Origin: Dryococelus australis
Lineage: Eukaryota; Arthropoda; Insecta; Phasmatodea; Phasmatidae
Length of the DNA stretch: 64,000 nt
Assembly: GCA_029891345.1 (NCBI GenBank)
Contig: CM057009.1
Location: 233,855,178-233,919,177 of the forward strand
Reading direction: 5' to 3'
A program made the translations under genes and the position numbers. This document shows positions 1 to 10,177 of the stretch, piece after piece. How positions within the stretch are numbered: position 1 is the first letter of the stretch; every line of letters starts with the position of its first letter. The notes under the pieces were generated by a model, which worked only from the letters and a program-made list of their open reading frames with translations, made no database searches and was not told the DNA's origin.

Positions 1-260
1 GGGGGTGGCGACCTCATGTCGGCATTTTGGGTGGGCAGTACAATTTGTAATAAAATGTGTTAGTTATTTTTGTGTCTGAGGCTGTTCAACGTGTGGTGTT
101 GATTCTATTGGGACGTGAAAAGTAGTCTGCCACTTGCCACGAGCTCTTGCGACTCGTGTGTGCATTTGTAAATACTCGCACTCTGCATGTGGGTGGTACA
201 ACCAGCTTCCACGTGTGTGGGACTTTTAGTAAGCACGTTTCGAGACAATTGTCCACAACA
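1..260. repeat. Dispersed repeat, copy 1 (cut by window start)
   Basis: This stretch matches 7460-7665 in the same orientation. Both copies begin with a G run followed by TG and share blocks such as GACGTGAAAAGTAGTCTGCC and GAGCTCTTGC. By eye the similarity is roughly 75-80 percent over the first 200 bases and then fades. The copy abuts the 3' end of gypsy element A. It could be an LTR or part of one, but the left limit is outside the window, so this cannot be decided here. Confidence 0.6.
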
Positions 261-345
261 TGCCGCTGTTTCTCGTTTGCTTGTGTGCATTTCTCAATTT
301 GCATGTCACTTGAGCATCAACTACCTCACAGATTAATGTGTCCTT

Positions 346-1778
346 TTAAGCAACATTAATTTGATTTAGCTTCGCCTCACGTACTGGTTTTTTGTACACC
401 AGATGTAAGATGTCCTCCCATTCTGCATCGTTGTGTACAATGTCAGCATTAGGTGCACGTAACGGAATGTCTGGTAACTGATTTTCCTTACCAGGAACAT
501 TTTCTACTGTGAAATCGTACTCCTGGATCAGTAGATCCCACCGTGTTAGTTTTCTCCGAGCTTTGCGCATACTGTGTAACCAGACAAGACACTTGTTGTC
601 GGTCAGCAGTAGTGTGAACGTTTGATACTTAAGTATGTATGCCCTGTTTCGTTTGATTGCCCACACTATGGCCAAACACTCATGATCGTTACCATCGTAC
701 CTTCTCTCTGTCTGGCCGAGTTTCGTGCTCGCAAAGTCTTTCATGTGTCGAACACCATCTTCTATACATTGGTACAACACCGCACACCAGCCCCTCCTGG
801 CTGGCGTTGGTTTGTAAGTACAAGTGCCGACTGGAGTCGTACTGCGCAAGTGTAAGGCACAACCTGAAATGCAGTTTGGCTTCCTGGAAAGTGGTTTCCG
901 CTGCATCATCCCACACGTACCGTTTCTGTGGCGACAGCAGGTCTGTGAGAAGCTCTGTCATGACAGCAAAATCCGTAATGAATTCACAGAGCCAGTTAGT
1001 CAAGTCAAAGAATTTTAGTAGCTGCTTGCGCATATGTGGTGGCTGGTAGTTGTTAATTAGATTTAACTTCTCTGGATTAGGTCTATTTCCACTTTCATCA
1101 ACGTGTCCCAGGAAATTTTGCTGTCTCTTGTCTATATGGTACTTGTTTATGGCACACACTAGCCCGTTTATCGCAAGTCGTTTAAGTACCATACTGAGGT
1201 GGTGTACATGTACTTCCCAGGTCTGCGACCATATTTTGATGATGCCCAAGTAGGCGACCGTGAAATAACCTACACGGCTGTTAAGTAGACGCACCATCAT
1301 GGCTTGAAATGTGGCATCCATAGACGCACCATCGGCTTCCATCAGGTGTAGTGAAAGCAGTTTTCTCCCAATCCTCCTGCTTCACCGGCACCTGCCAGTA
1401 TCTGCTACACAAATCTAGTGACGACAGATTTTTTGCCTTACCGAGCGAGGACAGTGCATCCTTGATGCTGTTGTAAGTTGGCAATACACTACAGGTTGCC
1501 TGATTGATGGGGTGCAAATATATGCAAAATCGCCAGCTCCCGTCCTTTTTCGGCACCAATGTAATTGTGGAGTTATATCCTCTGCACATAGGCTCAATAA
1601 CTTCGTCTGCCAGCATTGCTTTAATTTGTTTGTGTATGATACGATCTTGATGAGGCATATAGCTACACGTGGCAGTGTTTATAGGTCCTTGTTGTGTTAC
1701 TGGGATTGCATGTTCTGCTACAGTTGTTCTACGCCTTGCATCATGCTTCGCGAACACTTCCTCACGCTCGTCCAACAA
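346..1778 (-). pseudogene. pol: Gypsy A pol fragment: reverse transcriptase and RNase H
   Basis: The translated minus strand shows Ty3/gypsy reverse transcriptase landmarks. The N-terminal palm has LVPKKDGSWRFC and a SSLDLCSRYWQVPV block. Further along come TFQAMM and a HHLSMVLKRL stretch just after the usual catalytic position, then FLGHV. The connection and RNase H region has LYLQTNASQEG, RRYDGNDHECLAIVWAIK and LLTDNKCLVWL, the usual spacing of a retroelement RNase H fold. In an intact relative the enzyme copies the RNA genome into DNA and degrades the RNA template within cytoplasmic particles. Here it is a fossil with several breaks. Frames on the opposite strand over this interval are shadows. 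Confidence 0.88.
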
Positions 1779-2550
1779 GCATTGGAATGCAGCCTATTGT
1801 TCTGGCGGGACATTATAGTCAAACTCACTAATCAAAACTTAAGGTACACTGTCATCTGACCGCTTATCAATGTTGTATACTGTACGCCTTTCTCCTGCTC
1901 CAAAATGGATTCGCCTTACCGCTGCCTCTATGATAATGTTCCGTTGCGATAACCGTGGTACACCCAGTATCTCATCATCATTATTTTTATCTGCCTAAAT
2001 AATTGCAGTCGTTAATGAGTTCAAATCACACACTTATAGTAACCCTAGTCTGTACAAGCGCTGCACTACTGTGTTCGCCACTAGCGAGGTGAATGACGTT
2101 CGTACGGGTTACATCTTGTTGACAAAGTGTGGTTGAGCAAAATTATGGGACATGGCCATGTCAATCAGGGCATGACACGGTCGACCATTTGCAAAGACAA
2201 TGATACGAATTAACTGCGCCATGTTACCACTAACTTGTTGTACCAGTGCTGACCCCAACTCTGAGTGCTGCTGAGAAATGAGGGGGGTGGGGTGTCAGAG
2301 ACATCCGGCCTCTTTACTCCCGCCCCCCATTTCCCTGCTGGCTGTCACTGGTAGGTCGCAAGATGCTGTTGTTAGAGTAGATTTACAGTAGCACGGCGTG
2401 TCCGACAATTTACTGTCGCCCACGGGTATCCTTGCTTTCCTTCACTATGCGACACACTGTCCATTTTGTCACTGTTGACATTCCGCAATGCACTGTCATT
2501 CCCGGTTTTTACCTTTGTTTTTTTCCGGTTCTGTCCAAAATAGGTTTTGA

Positions 2551-3960
2551 ATGAAGCCCTCAGTTGTTCCCATGGTTCGGAGCTTTCCTCCGGGCACTAC
2601 TTGTGGTGCCTTCGTACAGTCCTACTCTCACGACGCAGTTGACACGCACTTTGCTCCAGTATTTTTGCTGCACGCAACAGTTCATTCATGTTACTGTTTA
2701 GTAATGGCACCAGTGCTGCATGATACTCTGGCAATGCAGTTTCTGCCACAACCTCTAGCACTTCATGCTCGCTCAGCTGGAGGTCAAATCTGCTAACAAG
2801 GTGTACTGTCCTGTTGATAAACATTGGCAGTTATTCGTCTGGCTGTTCCTGCCACATTAGCTTATTCTGTGCTTGCAGAGATGTGTAGGCATCACCGTAG
2901 CGGCATTGGAATGAGTGCAGAAATTCCGTCCACTCGAAGCCATAGTGATCAATGGATTTCCACCATTTCTTTGCATCACACTGGAACTGGTTTCAAATAC
3001 ACCCAGCCCATTCTTCCTCACATACACTGTCTCTTTGCAGGCACATAGTGCAGTCCTGGATGAAGGCTGCTGGATCTTCATTCGGGGTGCCTGCAAAGCT
3101 CGGCAGCGTTTGAAACTTTGTTGACGTTTTTGTTGGGCTGCTTTTGAGGTTAGGTCCCATCATTGATTCTTTCTCCTCCTTCGTCCTGCTCTGTAGCCAG
3201 TTGTGGTTTATGTTGGGTCCACAGTGTGTTTTGTTACAGTGTCACGGGAGTAGCAGTGGGGAGTGGAGCTGTTATTACGTTTTGCAAGAGATATGGGTAA
3301 TTCGGAGTAGAATAATACCCAGGAAAATTTGGTAAATAATGAGTAGGTGGCAGAAATGGCATTTATACAGTTGGAGGGATTGATACAGGTAGTGTTGGCT
3401 TGACACACTGCACAGGCGGGTTAACAGCTGTCACTTGTACGTGGTCGATGGTTGACAGTTGTTTCACGATTTCAGCTGCTGCCTGTTCACTACACTTGAC
3501 CGGTTCCTTCTTCACTGATGCTTCCTGTTTGATGCTACACTTCTGTTGCTTGTTTGCCAAGTGCTTATTTCCCTTTTCCGGTTTATTTACATTACGAACT
3601 GGATTTTCTCCGTGTTCTCCCACTGGCTGCTACTCTGTGATGTGACGCTTCAACTCGACGAACATGTCATCCAAGTTATCCGTTGTGTTGCTGTTCTCTG
3701 TGTTTTCAAGTTACGTTCGCATTCTCCGCACACCAATTTCCTGCAGTTTAAGGTTTCGAAATGACATGCATTGGGTACATGTTAGGAGAAAAGTACCTCT
3801 ACTGGCACATAGCATATTACTGCACAGGTGTCGCCAGTAGTTGACATGTTTTCAAGTTCCTCTTCTGAAATGGTTTCATTAATGTCCTCACGTTTTTCCC
3901 ATTCCGTCACTTCATGCTTGTTTGCGGAATGGTTGTTGCTTGGGATGGTCTTACGGGTAC
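2551..3960 (-). pseudogene. gag: Gypsy A gag-like region
   Basis: Minus-strand translation around 3105-2600 contains FAGTPNEDPAAFIQDCTMC, then CDAKKWW and a helix-rich stretch ending in QSACQLRRESRTVRRHHK. This fits a retrotransposon capsid-type Gag: a short entry motif, the conserved WW region, then helices. A charged linker lies upstream (about 3623-3400), and a Cys-rich patch (ETLNCRKLVCGECERN) lies near 3700-3760. Gag would form the particle shell. The region is broken in several places and assignment beyond the family level is not possible. Confidence 0.65.
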
Positions 3961-4049
3961 ATTTGCAAAACTTGGTGGCTTCTTTGTACCGGTCAACTAC
4001 ATCGCTTGGTGTAGGATGCAGGAGCCTTGCCAGCCAAGGTTTTTACAAA

Positions 4050-4960
4050 CAAACCCACATGCTAGCGGAAGACCGAATCGCGGCAGTGCGGCATGGCTGA
4101 TGCATCGCAGCTGCCCTGCTCATTGCAGTGAAGGGATCAACGAAACGGGGTACACACAACTGACTCGCAGCTTGGGGCAGAAGGTCGGTGATTCGACAGA
4201 ATGCAAAGAGTGAGGGAGGGAGAGCGAGCGGTACTTCCCATTGCCATTTCTCCAAGATTCTGTCTGGTGCAGTGCTGGAGGAGGGGGTCGGCACGTGGCT
4301 GCTTACCCCTTTTCATTTGTTCTTCTGTGTGGTGCCAAGGCATCATGACCTGACATCATGCTGCTATCCAAAGATGGCTGACTTTTCTGCTCGTTCACCT
4401 CTGCTACTACAATGGCGACGCTTGACATTTTGGCGCTCTTTATCAGCCGACCACAGGTATACTTTTCCGGCATCTTAAAAGCATCGTGGTGCTCTTGTTG
4501 ACAATTTAGCTTTCTATGCTATTTTCTCTTTGTAGGTATCGTAGTGGGGATGACAAGAAAAATTTCAAAGGAAATTTACACGGAAAAATATTCAACAAAA
4601 TTTTTATAGCATTTTCCGGAATTTGACGGATTCAGTTTTGAGGGATCCTAGAAAGAAAGGCCAGAAAGTTGGGCGACATTTGGACATCTGTCTGGGTACG
4701 AGATGAGGGTGCGGTGGTGAGTTTAGGAGTATCATTTACATGGTGATAAAAAATTCTAGGAAAATCTGGAGAATTTTGTATCTAGCTACCTGGTCGCCGG
4801 GTATCAGTAGCATGATTCCATACTCTGGTAGAACATTCTGTTGTAGTTTCGTTTTCGTTCGGCCGACAACCAAGGCGGTATCCTTCCTCATGTGTTGGTA
4901 CTCCTCATTGAACAATTCTTACTGATGGTAATTAAGTGTTTGCGTGCTATGCCATGGCTT
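4050..4960 (-). other. Leader/LTR-like region upstream of gypsy A
   Basis: This region sits upstream of the gag-like sequence of element A and resembles, in order and position, the segment 28250-28970 upstream of element C. Both carry CT-rich blocks, a TGACATCATGCTG/TGACACCATGCTG segment and an ATGGCAG/ATGGCTG block, followed by a Gly/Trp-coloured AT-rich part. I infer a 5' leader or 5' LTR remnant shared by the two related gypsy elements. No matching 3' LTR was found for either, so the exact limits are unknown. Confidence 0.4.
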
Positions 4961-4969
4961 ATTCGGGCT

Positions 4970-5009
4970 AGCCCCACACCCGCAGTTACATTTTAGAACA
5001 GTACGATGA

Positions 5010-5082
<73 letters not shown>

Positions 5083-7455
5083 AAGGCACACACACAAAGG
5101 CACACACACTTGGCACAATTTGATAAAGGTTACACTCTTTCAGGAAGTGGCACCCTTAAGACACCATAGACTGGCATGAAATAATAGACGCTGTTACTTA
5201 GACGTAATATTAATCCAGGTTACACTTTATAAGTCTCTCTAGGAGACAAATTACACATACGCCGGGCTTAAGCCTGCCGGTTACATGGCACTGAAAAACG
5301 GCATGTGGCCAACAATAATTAAAGGTGAAAATTAAATCTTCCCCAGGCGATGCAAGCACTGTGAAAGTGCAGGGGAGGTGTCTCGAGCGGCTAAAACGAA
5401 AACGATTCAATTACTTAAAGTATATTGTAGGTTAATGATAATTTCAAAAAAAGATGAAGTGCCGCTCGGGCGCGAAAACGCGAGACACGCCACGTGCGTG
5501 ACCTGCTCATCCGGACGCTGGTATCTTACTAGCTACATAGACATGACCTGCTGGCCGGGTTGCTGCGCCAGAAAGTCTTGTGGAAATGTTTTCTAATTCA
5601 ATTAGCAATACGCTAGACTTACCACGCTTATTACACGCTAAACTAAACACAATATCTCCTTCACAACACGCTTACAAGAAACAAAACGAACACAGTGAGT
5701 GAGATGTTGATGGTAAACATGTGGAATGAAGAAAACAAAAAATACGAAAGACACATTTCACTGTGATTAAATAAGAATGGGCGGCTTTATTGATTGTCTG
5801 TTATAGTCTCGTACCTGCCTTAAGGCCTTGCTTTGCCCTTAATTATTCAAATAGATCGGGAAGGTTCATATCCTTCCACGCCATGCAGATCATGACCTCT
5901 GTAGCCAGATGCTGCACTGGACGGTACACTCACACCACGCTGCATTGCCGGCATGATATCTCACACACCCATGCACACTGGCTGCTCGAGTAGAGTGCAG
6001 AGCAATGCTGCAATACTTGTGTGCTAAGCGGTGGGCAAACTATCTTAAGAGGGAATGTGGCATGTGTCAGTCTGGTACGGATAACCTCCCGGAGGCGAGA
6101 TGTGAGATGTATTGTGCACATATTTGGTAGGTTGTTACACTTCTCTTCTTTAGGGGGTATTGCGATTGTGTGAGGTGGGGATGTCTCTGGCAGGAGGTAA
6201 CTTTCAAGTTCATGGTCTGGCCATGGCCAACTAATGCCCAGGTAGGCATCGAGTTCGGACTCGTCAAGTCGGAAGCTGGGTGAAATTGATCATGTTGTAA
6301 ATTCTGGGGTTCGCAGGTGGGGACGTGTCCTCACGTTTGATTTCTGCTTCCCCTTGAGAATAAACTAGTCGCTGTAGAGCCCACCACTCGTAACACCGAT
6401 TGTGGCTCTGAATGACACCTTTTCTACAGTGCATTTAGGTCAACCTGCTGTCCCTCCTTCAGACGAACAGTCCTGGGGGTGTGTCTTTTTCACACACACT
6501 CGAGGCACTGCCAGTGAGATGGGCAGTTGGGAATTAGTATGCTACTTAGGTTAGATGAGGGAGCACCAGAAACCCAGGAGCAGCAGAAAGTCTTTTTGGA
6601 CTCAAATTGCCTTATTTAAGACCCGTCTTCTGTGGAGTTCGGCACTCATCAGAACTGTTTGTCAGTGGGGTTTCAATACAACCATAATTAAACCAAATTC
6701 AAAGGGGGACTATTTATGAAAACACGTAGTCAACAATTTAAAAGTTTGATGTAATATTTATTATTACGACTTTGAAACAGTGGGGATTCCTAGTTGGATT
6801 ATACACTCTAAATAGTGAATAACAATTACGTACTTTAAATGGCTTAGGCGAAGGTCAGCCTGTAATAGAACAATGTTAAAATTCTCTCTCTGCTTCTAGT
6901 ATACATTACACAATCTACAGCTTAACCTCCTGACATGTGGTTGTCCAGAGGGGAAGTAGCGACGACCTGTTACAACAGTCAAAGGAGTGACTGGGGTAAA
7001 GGGGTGCAAGAAGTGGATGTCGAGGTTACCTCTGGCGTGATGTGCCAGTGCTTGCAATCGGCTGGTGCATATTGAGCCTTCTGCAGGCTGTAGAAGAGGA
7101 GAGAGAGGTCTTGGTCAGACACAGGGAGTGCTCGCTGACCTTTGTGTCGGGAGAGCCGGTGATCTCTGGCTAGAGGCATGTTTGTGCTTTCTTATACAGT
7201 CGAAAATCTCTATCAGCATTCTTCTGGGGGTGGGGGAGATGATAGCCTTTCTCCACAGAGGTTTGTTATATGGTTGTGGCAGTACCACATATTTAAAATC
7301 TCCCTTATTTGAGGCGACGATGAGTTTACAGCCTCTGGCCGAGGTTTGGCAGGTGTGATGTCACAGGGCAGCAGGAGTGCTGTGATCTTATGATGTCAGT
7401 TGAAACTTCCTTCTTAGTTATCTCTGGGCATGAGCTCATTGGGTACACCAATATT
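4970..7455. other. Non-coding stretch, no recognised gene
   Basis: About 2.5 kb with only short chance open frames. It holds a (TA)n(CA)n microsatellite and CG-containing patches near 5460-5570, and resembles decayed element or intergenic sequence. I see no domain, RNA gene or terminal repeat that identifies it. It could be the rest of an older insertion between element A and the repeat at 7460. Confidence 0.6.
5012..5083. repeat. (TA)n(CA)n microsatellite
   Basis: About 49 bases of TA repeat run straight into about 22 bases of CA repeat, followed by two AAGGCACACACAC-type imperfect units. Confidence 0.97.
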
Positions 7456-7459
7456 AACT

Positions 7460-7665
7460 CAAGGGGGTGACTACCACATGTCGGAATTTGGACAGAGTAC
7501 AATTCATAATTTAATGTGTTAATTAGTTTCGTGTCCGAGGTTGTCCAACATGTGTCGATTCTATCGGCACGTGAAAAGTAGTCTGCCATTATTTGTGACT
7601 TGCCCTGAGCTCTTGCTAGCTCGTTTGTGGGTCGAAGTTGCCTGTAAGTTGCACAGGCATGCTGC
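7460..7665. repeat. Dispersed repeat, copy 2
   Basis: Direct-orientation partner of bases 1-260. The shared core includes GACGTGAAAAGTAGTCTGCC (CACGTGAAAAGTAGTCTGCC here) and GAGCTCTTGC. It starts with AAGGGGGTG, a purine run followed by TG, which would suit a polypurine tract next to an LTR start on the plus strand. That reading is only an inference. Confidence 0.6.
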
Positions 7666-7718
7666 AAAGCAGTTTGGCATGTGTCACTATAAAGGCTATC
7701 CATAGAAATTGAGTAACT

Positions 7719-7721
<3 letters not shown>

Positions 7722-7764
<43 letters not shown>

Positions 7765-7800
7765 GAGAGAGAGAGAGAGGGACAGACAGACAGACACATG
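7722..7800. repeat. (TA)n(GA)n(GACA)n microsatellite
   Basis: A compound simple repeat: TA units, then GA units, then GACA units. The Tyr/Ile-rich and Leu/Ser-rich minus-strand frames across it are translations of the simple repeat, not genes. Confidence 0.97.
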
Positions 7801-8194
7801 CACACACACTATGTTTATAATCAAAAACGGTAGTGTATAGGAAATATTTAATACACCGCAACTTCGATATAAAACTATCCTTATTAGCAATAGTTACCAT
7901 CATTTACTACAATATATAGGATTTTTCTTAATTTTTTCTGCCTACCATTGATAGTATGATAAATTTCAAGACTCACACTGTGGTCCTTTTTATATTTGTG
8001 TGTGCATAACTCAGGAATAATGCATTTTAAAATAGACTATGAGTTTGCACAGGAAAAACGGATGCTGCCACATTGATATGTCTGTGACATCTGTGATGTA
8101 CCAGGAATAAATATTCACTAATGTGTGTCAGCGGAGGACGTCCCAATCTTTTTGGCTACAAGTAGAGCCAAGAACTTCAATAGTGTGAGGGGTT

Positions 8195-8635
8195 TCAGTT
8201 CTGCCTGGGGGTGGGTGCCTTCCTGTTACACAAAACTGGTCGGGTATCTATACAGCAGGGTACAAAATCAGGCATGGGTAACACAATTTGGCATTTAGGT
8301 GCCACTGATGCTTTTATTATACCTGGGCGATGGGTTGCTGGGTCAGTATAAGTGCAGGCTGGCCCTGGTGTAGGCACAGTGGAGCAAGTTGTCGAGAATT
8401 GAGGCTTTTGTGGTGGAGCAGAGCACAGTATGGTGGGAACCAAATATGTGACGTCTGGTGTTGGTGGCTGGTCGGGTTGACTCAAGTGTTCAGCTACCCA
8501 CCAAGGGTACTCCGTCAGGACGGTTTTCTTTGGAGTGCTGAATAGATCTCTTGGAATGGCGACATTTATGGAGTTCTGAAGATATCTGAGTGCTTGCACC
8601 TGAGCTTGAGATCCTAAGTTAGCTATCTGTGACAC
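8195..8635 (-). CDS. Open frame inside element B LTR, conserved in both copies
   Basis: A 146-codon frame inside the left LTR. The right LTR keeps a related frame at 15134-15385. The shared peptide core is EYPWWVAEHLSQP followed by DQPPTP or EQPPTP, with a Pro-rich tail (PTPGPACTY here). I do not recognise a domain. A protein-coding frame within an LTR is unusual, and the two copies differ at many bases while keeping this core. It may be the end of a longer coding region that extends into the LTR, or chance retention. It has no signal peptide or membrane segment that I can see. Function unknown. Confidence 0.3.
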   Translation of the reverse strand: MSQIANLGSQAQVQALRYLQNSINVAIPRDLFSTPKKTVLTEYPWWVAEHLSQPDQPPTPDVTYLVPTILCSAPPQKPQFSTTCSTVPTPGPACTYTDPATHRPGIIKASVAPKCQIVLPMPDFVPCCIDTRPVLCNRKAPTPRQN

Positions 8636-9795
8636 CAGGGAGGGCTAATATTAGTGTGATCGGCCAGAAGTCAAGAGAATCTGTTTAATCATTTCCTTGA
8701 GACCCCTCCGATTGGAATAGGGCCTCAGGAGATGGACTTACACATCTACTACTGTACCAAAATGGCAGGCTCCTTGTGAAACTTGAGTGTGGCACTTTGT
8801 GTAGGCTGGCGGATGCGCTGTTCCCCCAAGTTTGGCAGTGACTGCAGTCCACAAGGGAAGTCAGGGCTCGCATTTCTCAAGGTCGCATAGTGTGTGTGGC
8901 ACTGTCCCAGTTTTCCCAACTGGGCGTACATCAGACACTCTTGGCGGAGACTGTAGTGGAGAGTCCAACGAACATCGAGCTGACAAGCGGTTTTCAGGAT
9001 AGCGTTCCTGTGAGTCTCCTCCTTTTCTTCAATCCCAAGTGGGTGAAGGGAGGAGCGGCCGAAGGTAGTGTGTGTGTGGGTGAAAGTTAGTGTTTGGCTC
9101 GTTTGAGTTAAATTTCGCGGGATCACTTGTGGAATTATTACGTGAGGATAACTACAGAAAAGTGCTATGTCTACAGGAAAGAACTCAGCAGACTGACATT
9201 TTATTTCAATAAAAGAAGTTAACACATGTTGAATACACCCTAGCTCATGGTCAGTGGCGTGTTTATCAGCTGGAAAACTTAAATACACTGTTAGGGTGAC
9301 CGGTAGAGGCGACCAGTGTACAAACAGAGGAATGTTGGGTTAGATGCTAAACTTTTAAGCAATCAACTCTTGCATTGTTGTACATAGAAATTATGTGCAA
9401 CAATGTAATGTAATAACACTGACACACAGCTGCGTAAACTAAGCTAGGAGGTGACAGGATGAATCTTAAGAATGACTGCAAGGATAGGATAGGTCCTTTC
9501 AAGATATGTCTGTATGCTGCATTGTGAATGGGTTTAGCAATGTATGTAGCTGGGAGAGAGCATAACTAACGTAGCCTAACCCTTTCATAAGCAAAGCTTA
9601 AACAATGAAAATGGGATTTAGAGTTAGTGTCCCAGCTACGCGCGTTGGAGACTATGGCATTCTGGTCTGTTCTGAGCGACTGGCACTAGAAAGCAAAGGC
9701 TGGTCTAAGCAAAGATTAAAGGTTGCAGGCTGGTCAGATTCGATCAACGAGTGTGGGAGTTCTGAAGACTGGTCAAGAGATGTGGGCTGTTCTCT

Positions 9796-9804
9796 CCTTT
9801 TATA
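9796..9804 (-). promoter_or_regulatory. TATA box, element B left LTR
   Basis: TATAAAAGG on the minus strand, conserved at the homologous place in the other LTR (16621-16629), in GC-richer surroundings. Transcription would run to lower coordinates, in agreement with the Gag strand. Confidence 0.55.
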
Positions 9805-10177
9805 CTTATTCGGACCGCTGGCCGACGCTTATTGGCGGCTGCCGCTAAGACTATGGTTGGTTGCCGAGGGGGGCAGAGGGGGTAACGAATGCATGACTTG
9901 CATCCCTGACGTCACCAGCTGGCTGGAAGGGATGCCAAAGACAAACTATATTCCTACTACTAGAGGTATCTAGCATCTACCAGGGAGTAAAAGAACCCAT
10001 TACATCTAAGCATAGTTACAGGGGGCTGGTGAATAAAACAAACTGCAAGGCAGACAGCACAATCTCACATTATATCGGGACAAATGAAAATGCAAACTTC
10101 CATCACCTGGCTAAATTGAACAAAGTATGGAGCAGAAGTCATGTAATCTCCATTGTTGAAAAATACGTCATTTGTCA

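Larger units (their letters stand above)
340..4500 (-). mobile_element. Ty3/gypsy element A, broken fossil
   Basis: A minus-strand Ty3/gypsy relic read from right to left: Gag-like sequence (about 3960-2550), a degraded protease/linker stretch (about 2550-1780), reverse transcriptase (about 1780-1200) and RNase H (about 1200-470). No integrase is seen between RNase H and the flanking repeat at 1-260, so that part is missing or outside the window. The RT/RNase H order is the family order. The element is broken, with many interruptions, and is old. It is clearly related to element C at 22.4-29 kb, which has similar RT and a similar leader. Confidence 0.85.
8063..10177 (-). repeat. Element B 3' LTR (left copy)
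   Basis: Left copy of the 2.1-kb direct repeat. On the minus strand it carries TATAAAAGG (plus 9796-9804) and a downstream AATAAA (plus 9200-9205). Both are also present at matching places in the right copy (16621-16629 and 16037-16042). The sequence just outside it on the interior side reads AGAGAGGAGG on the minus strand (plus 10183-10192), a plausible polypurine tract a few bases from the LTR edge. Edges are set by where the two copies stop matching and by TG/CA, so they are good to perhaps 10 bases. Confidence 0.75.

Noticed and set aside
7696-7903. Tyr/Ile/Leu/Ser repeat proteins
   Set aside because: They are translations of the (TA)n and (GA)n tracts.
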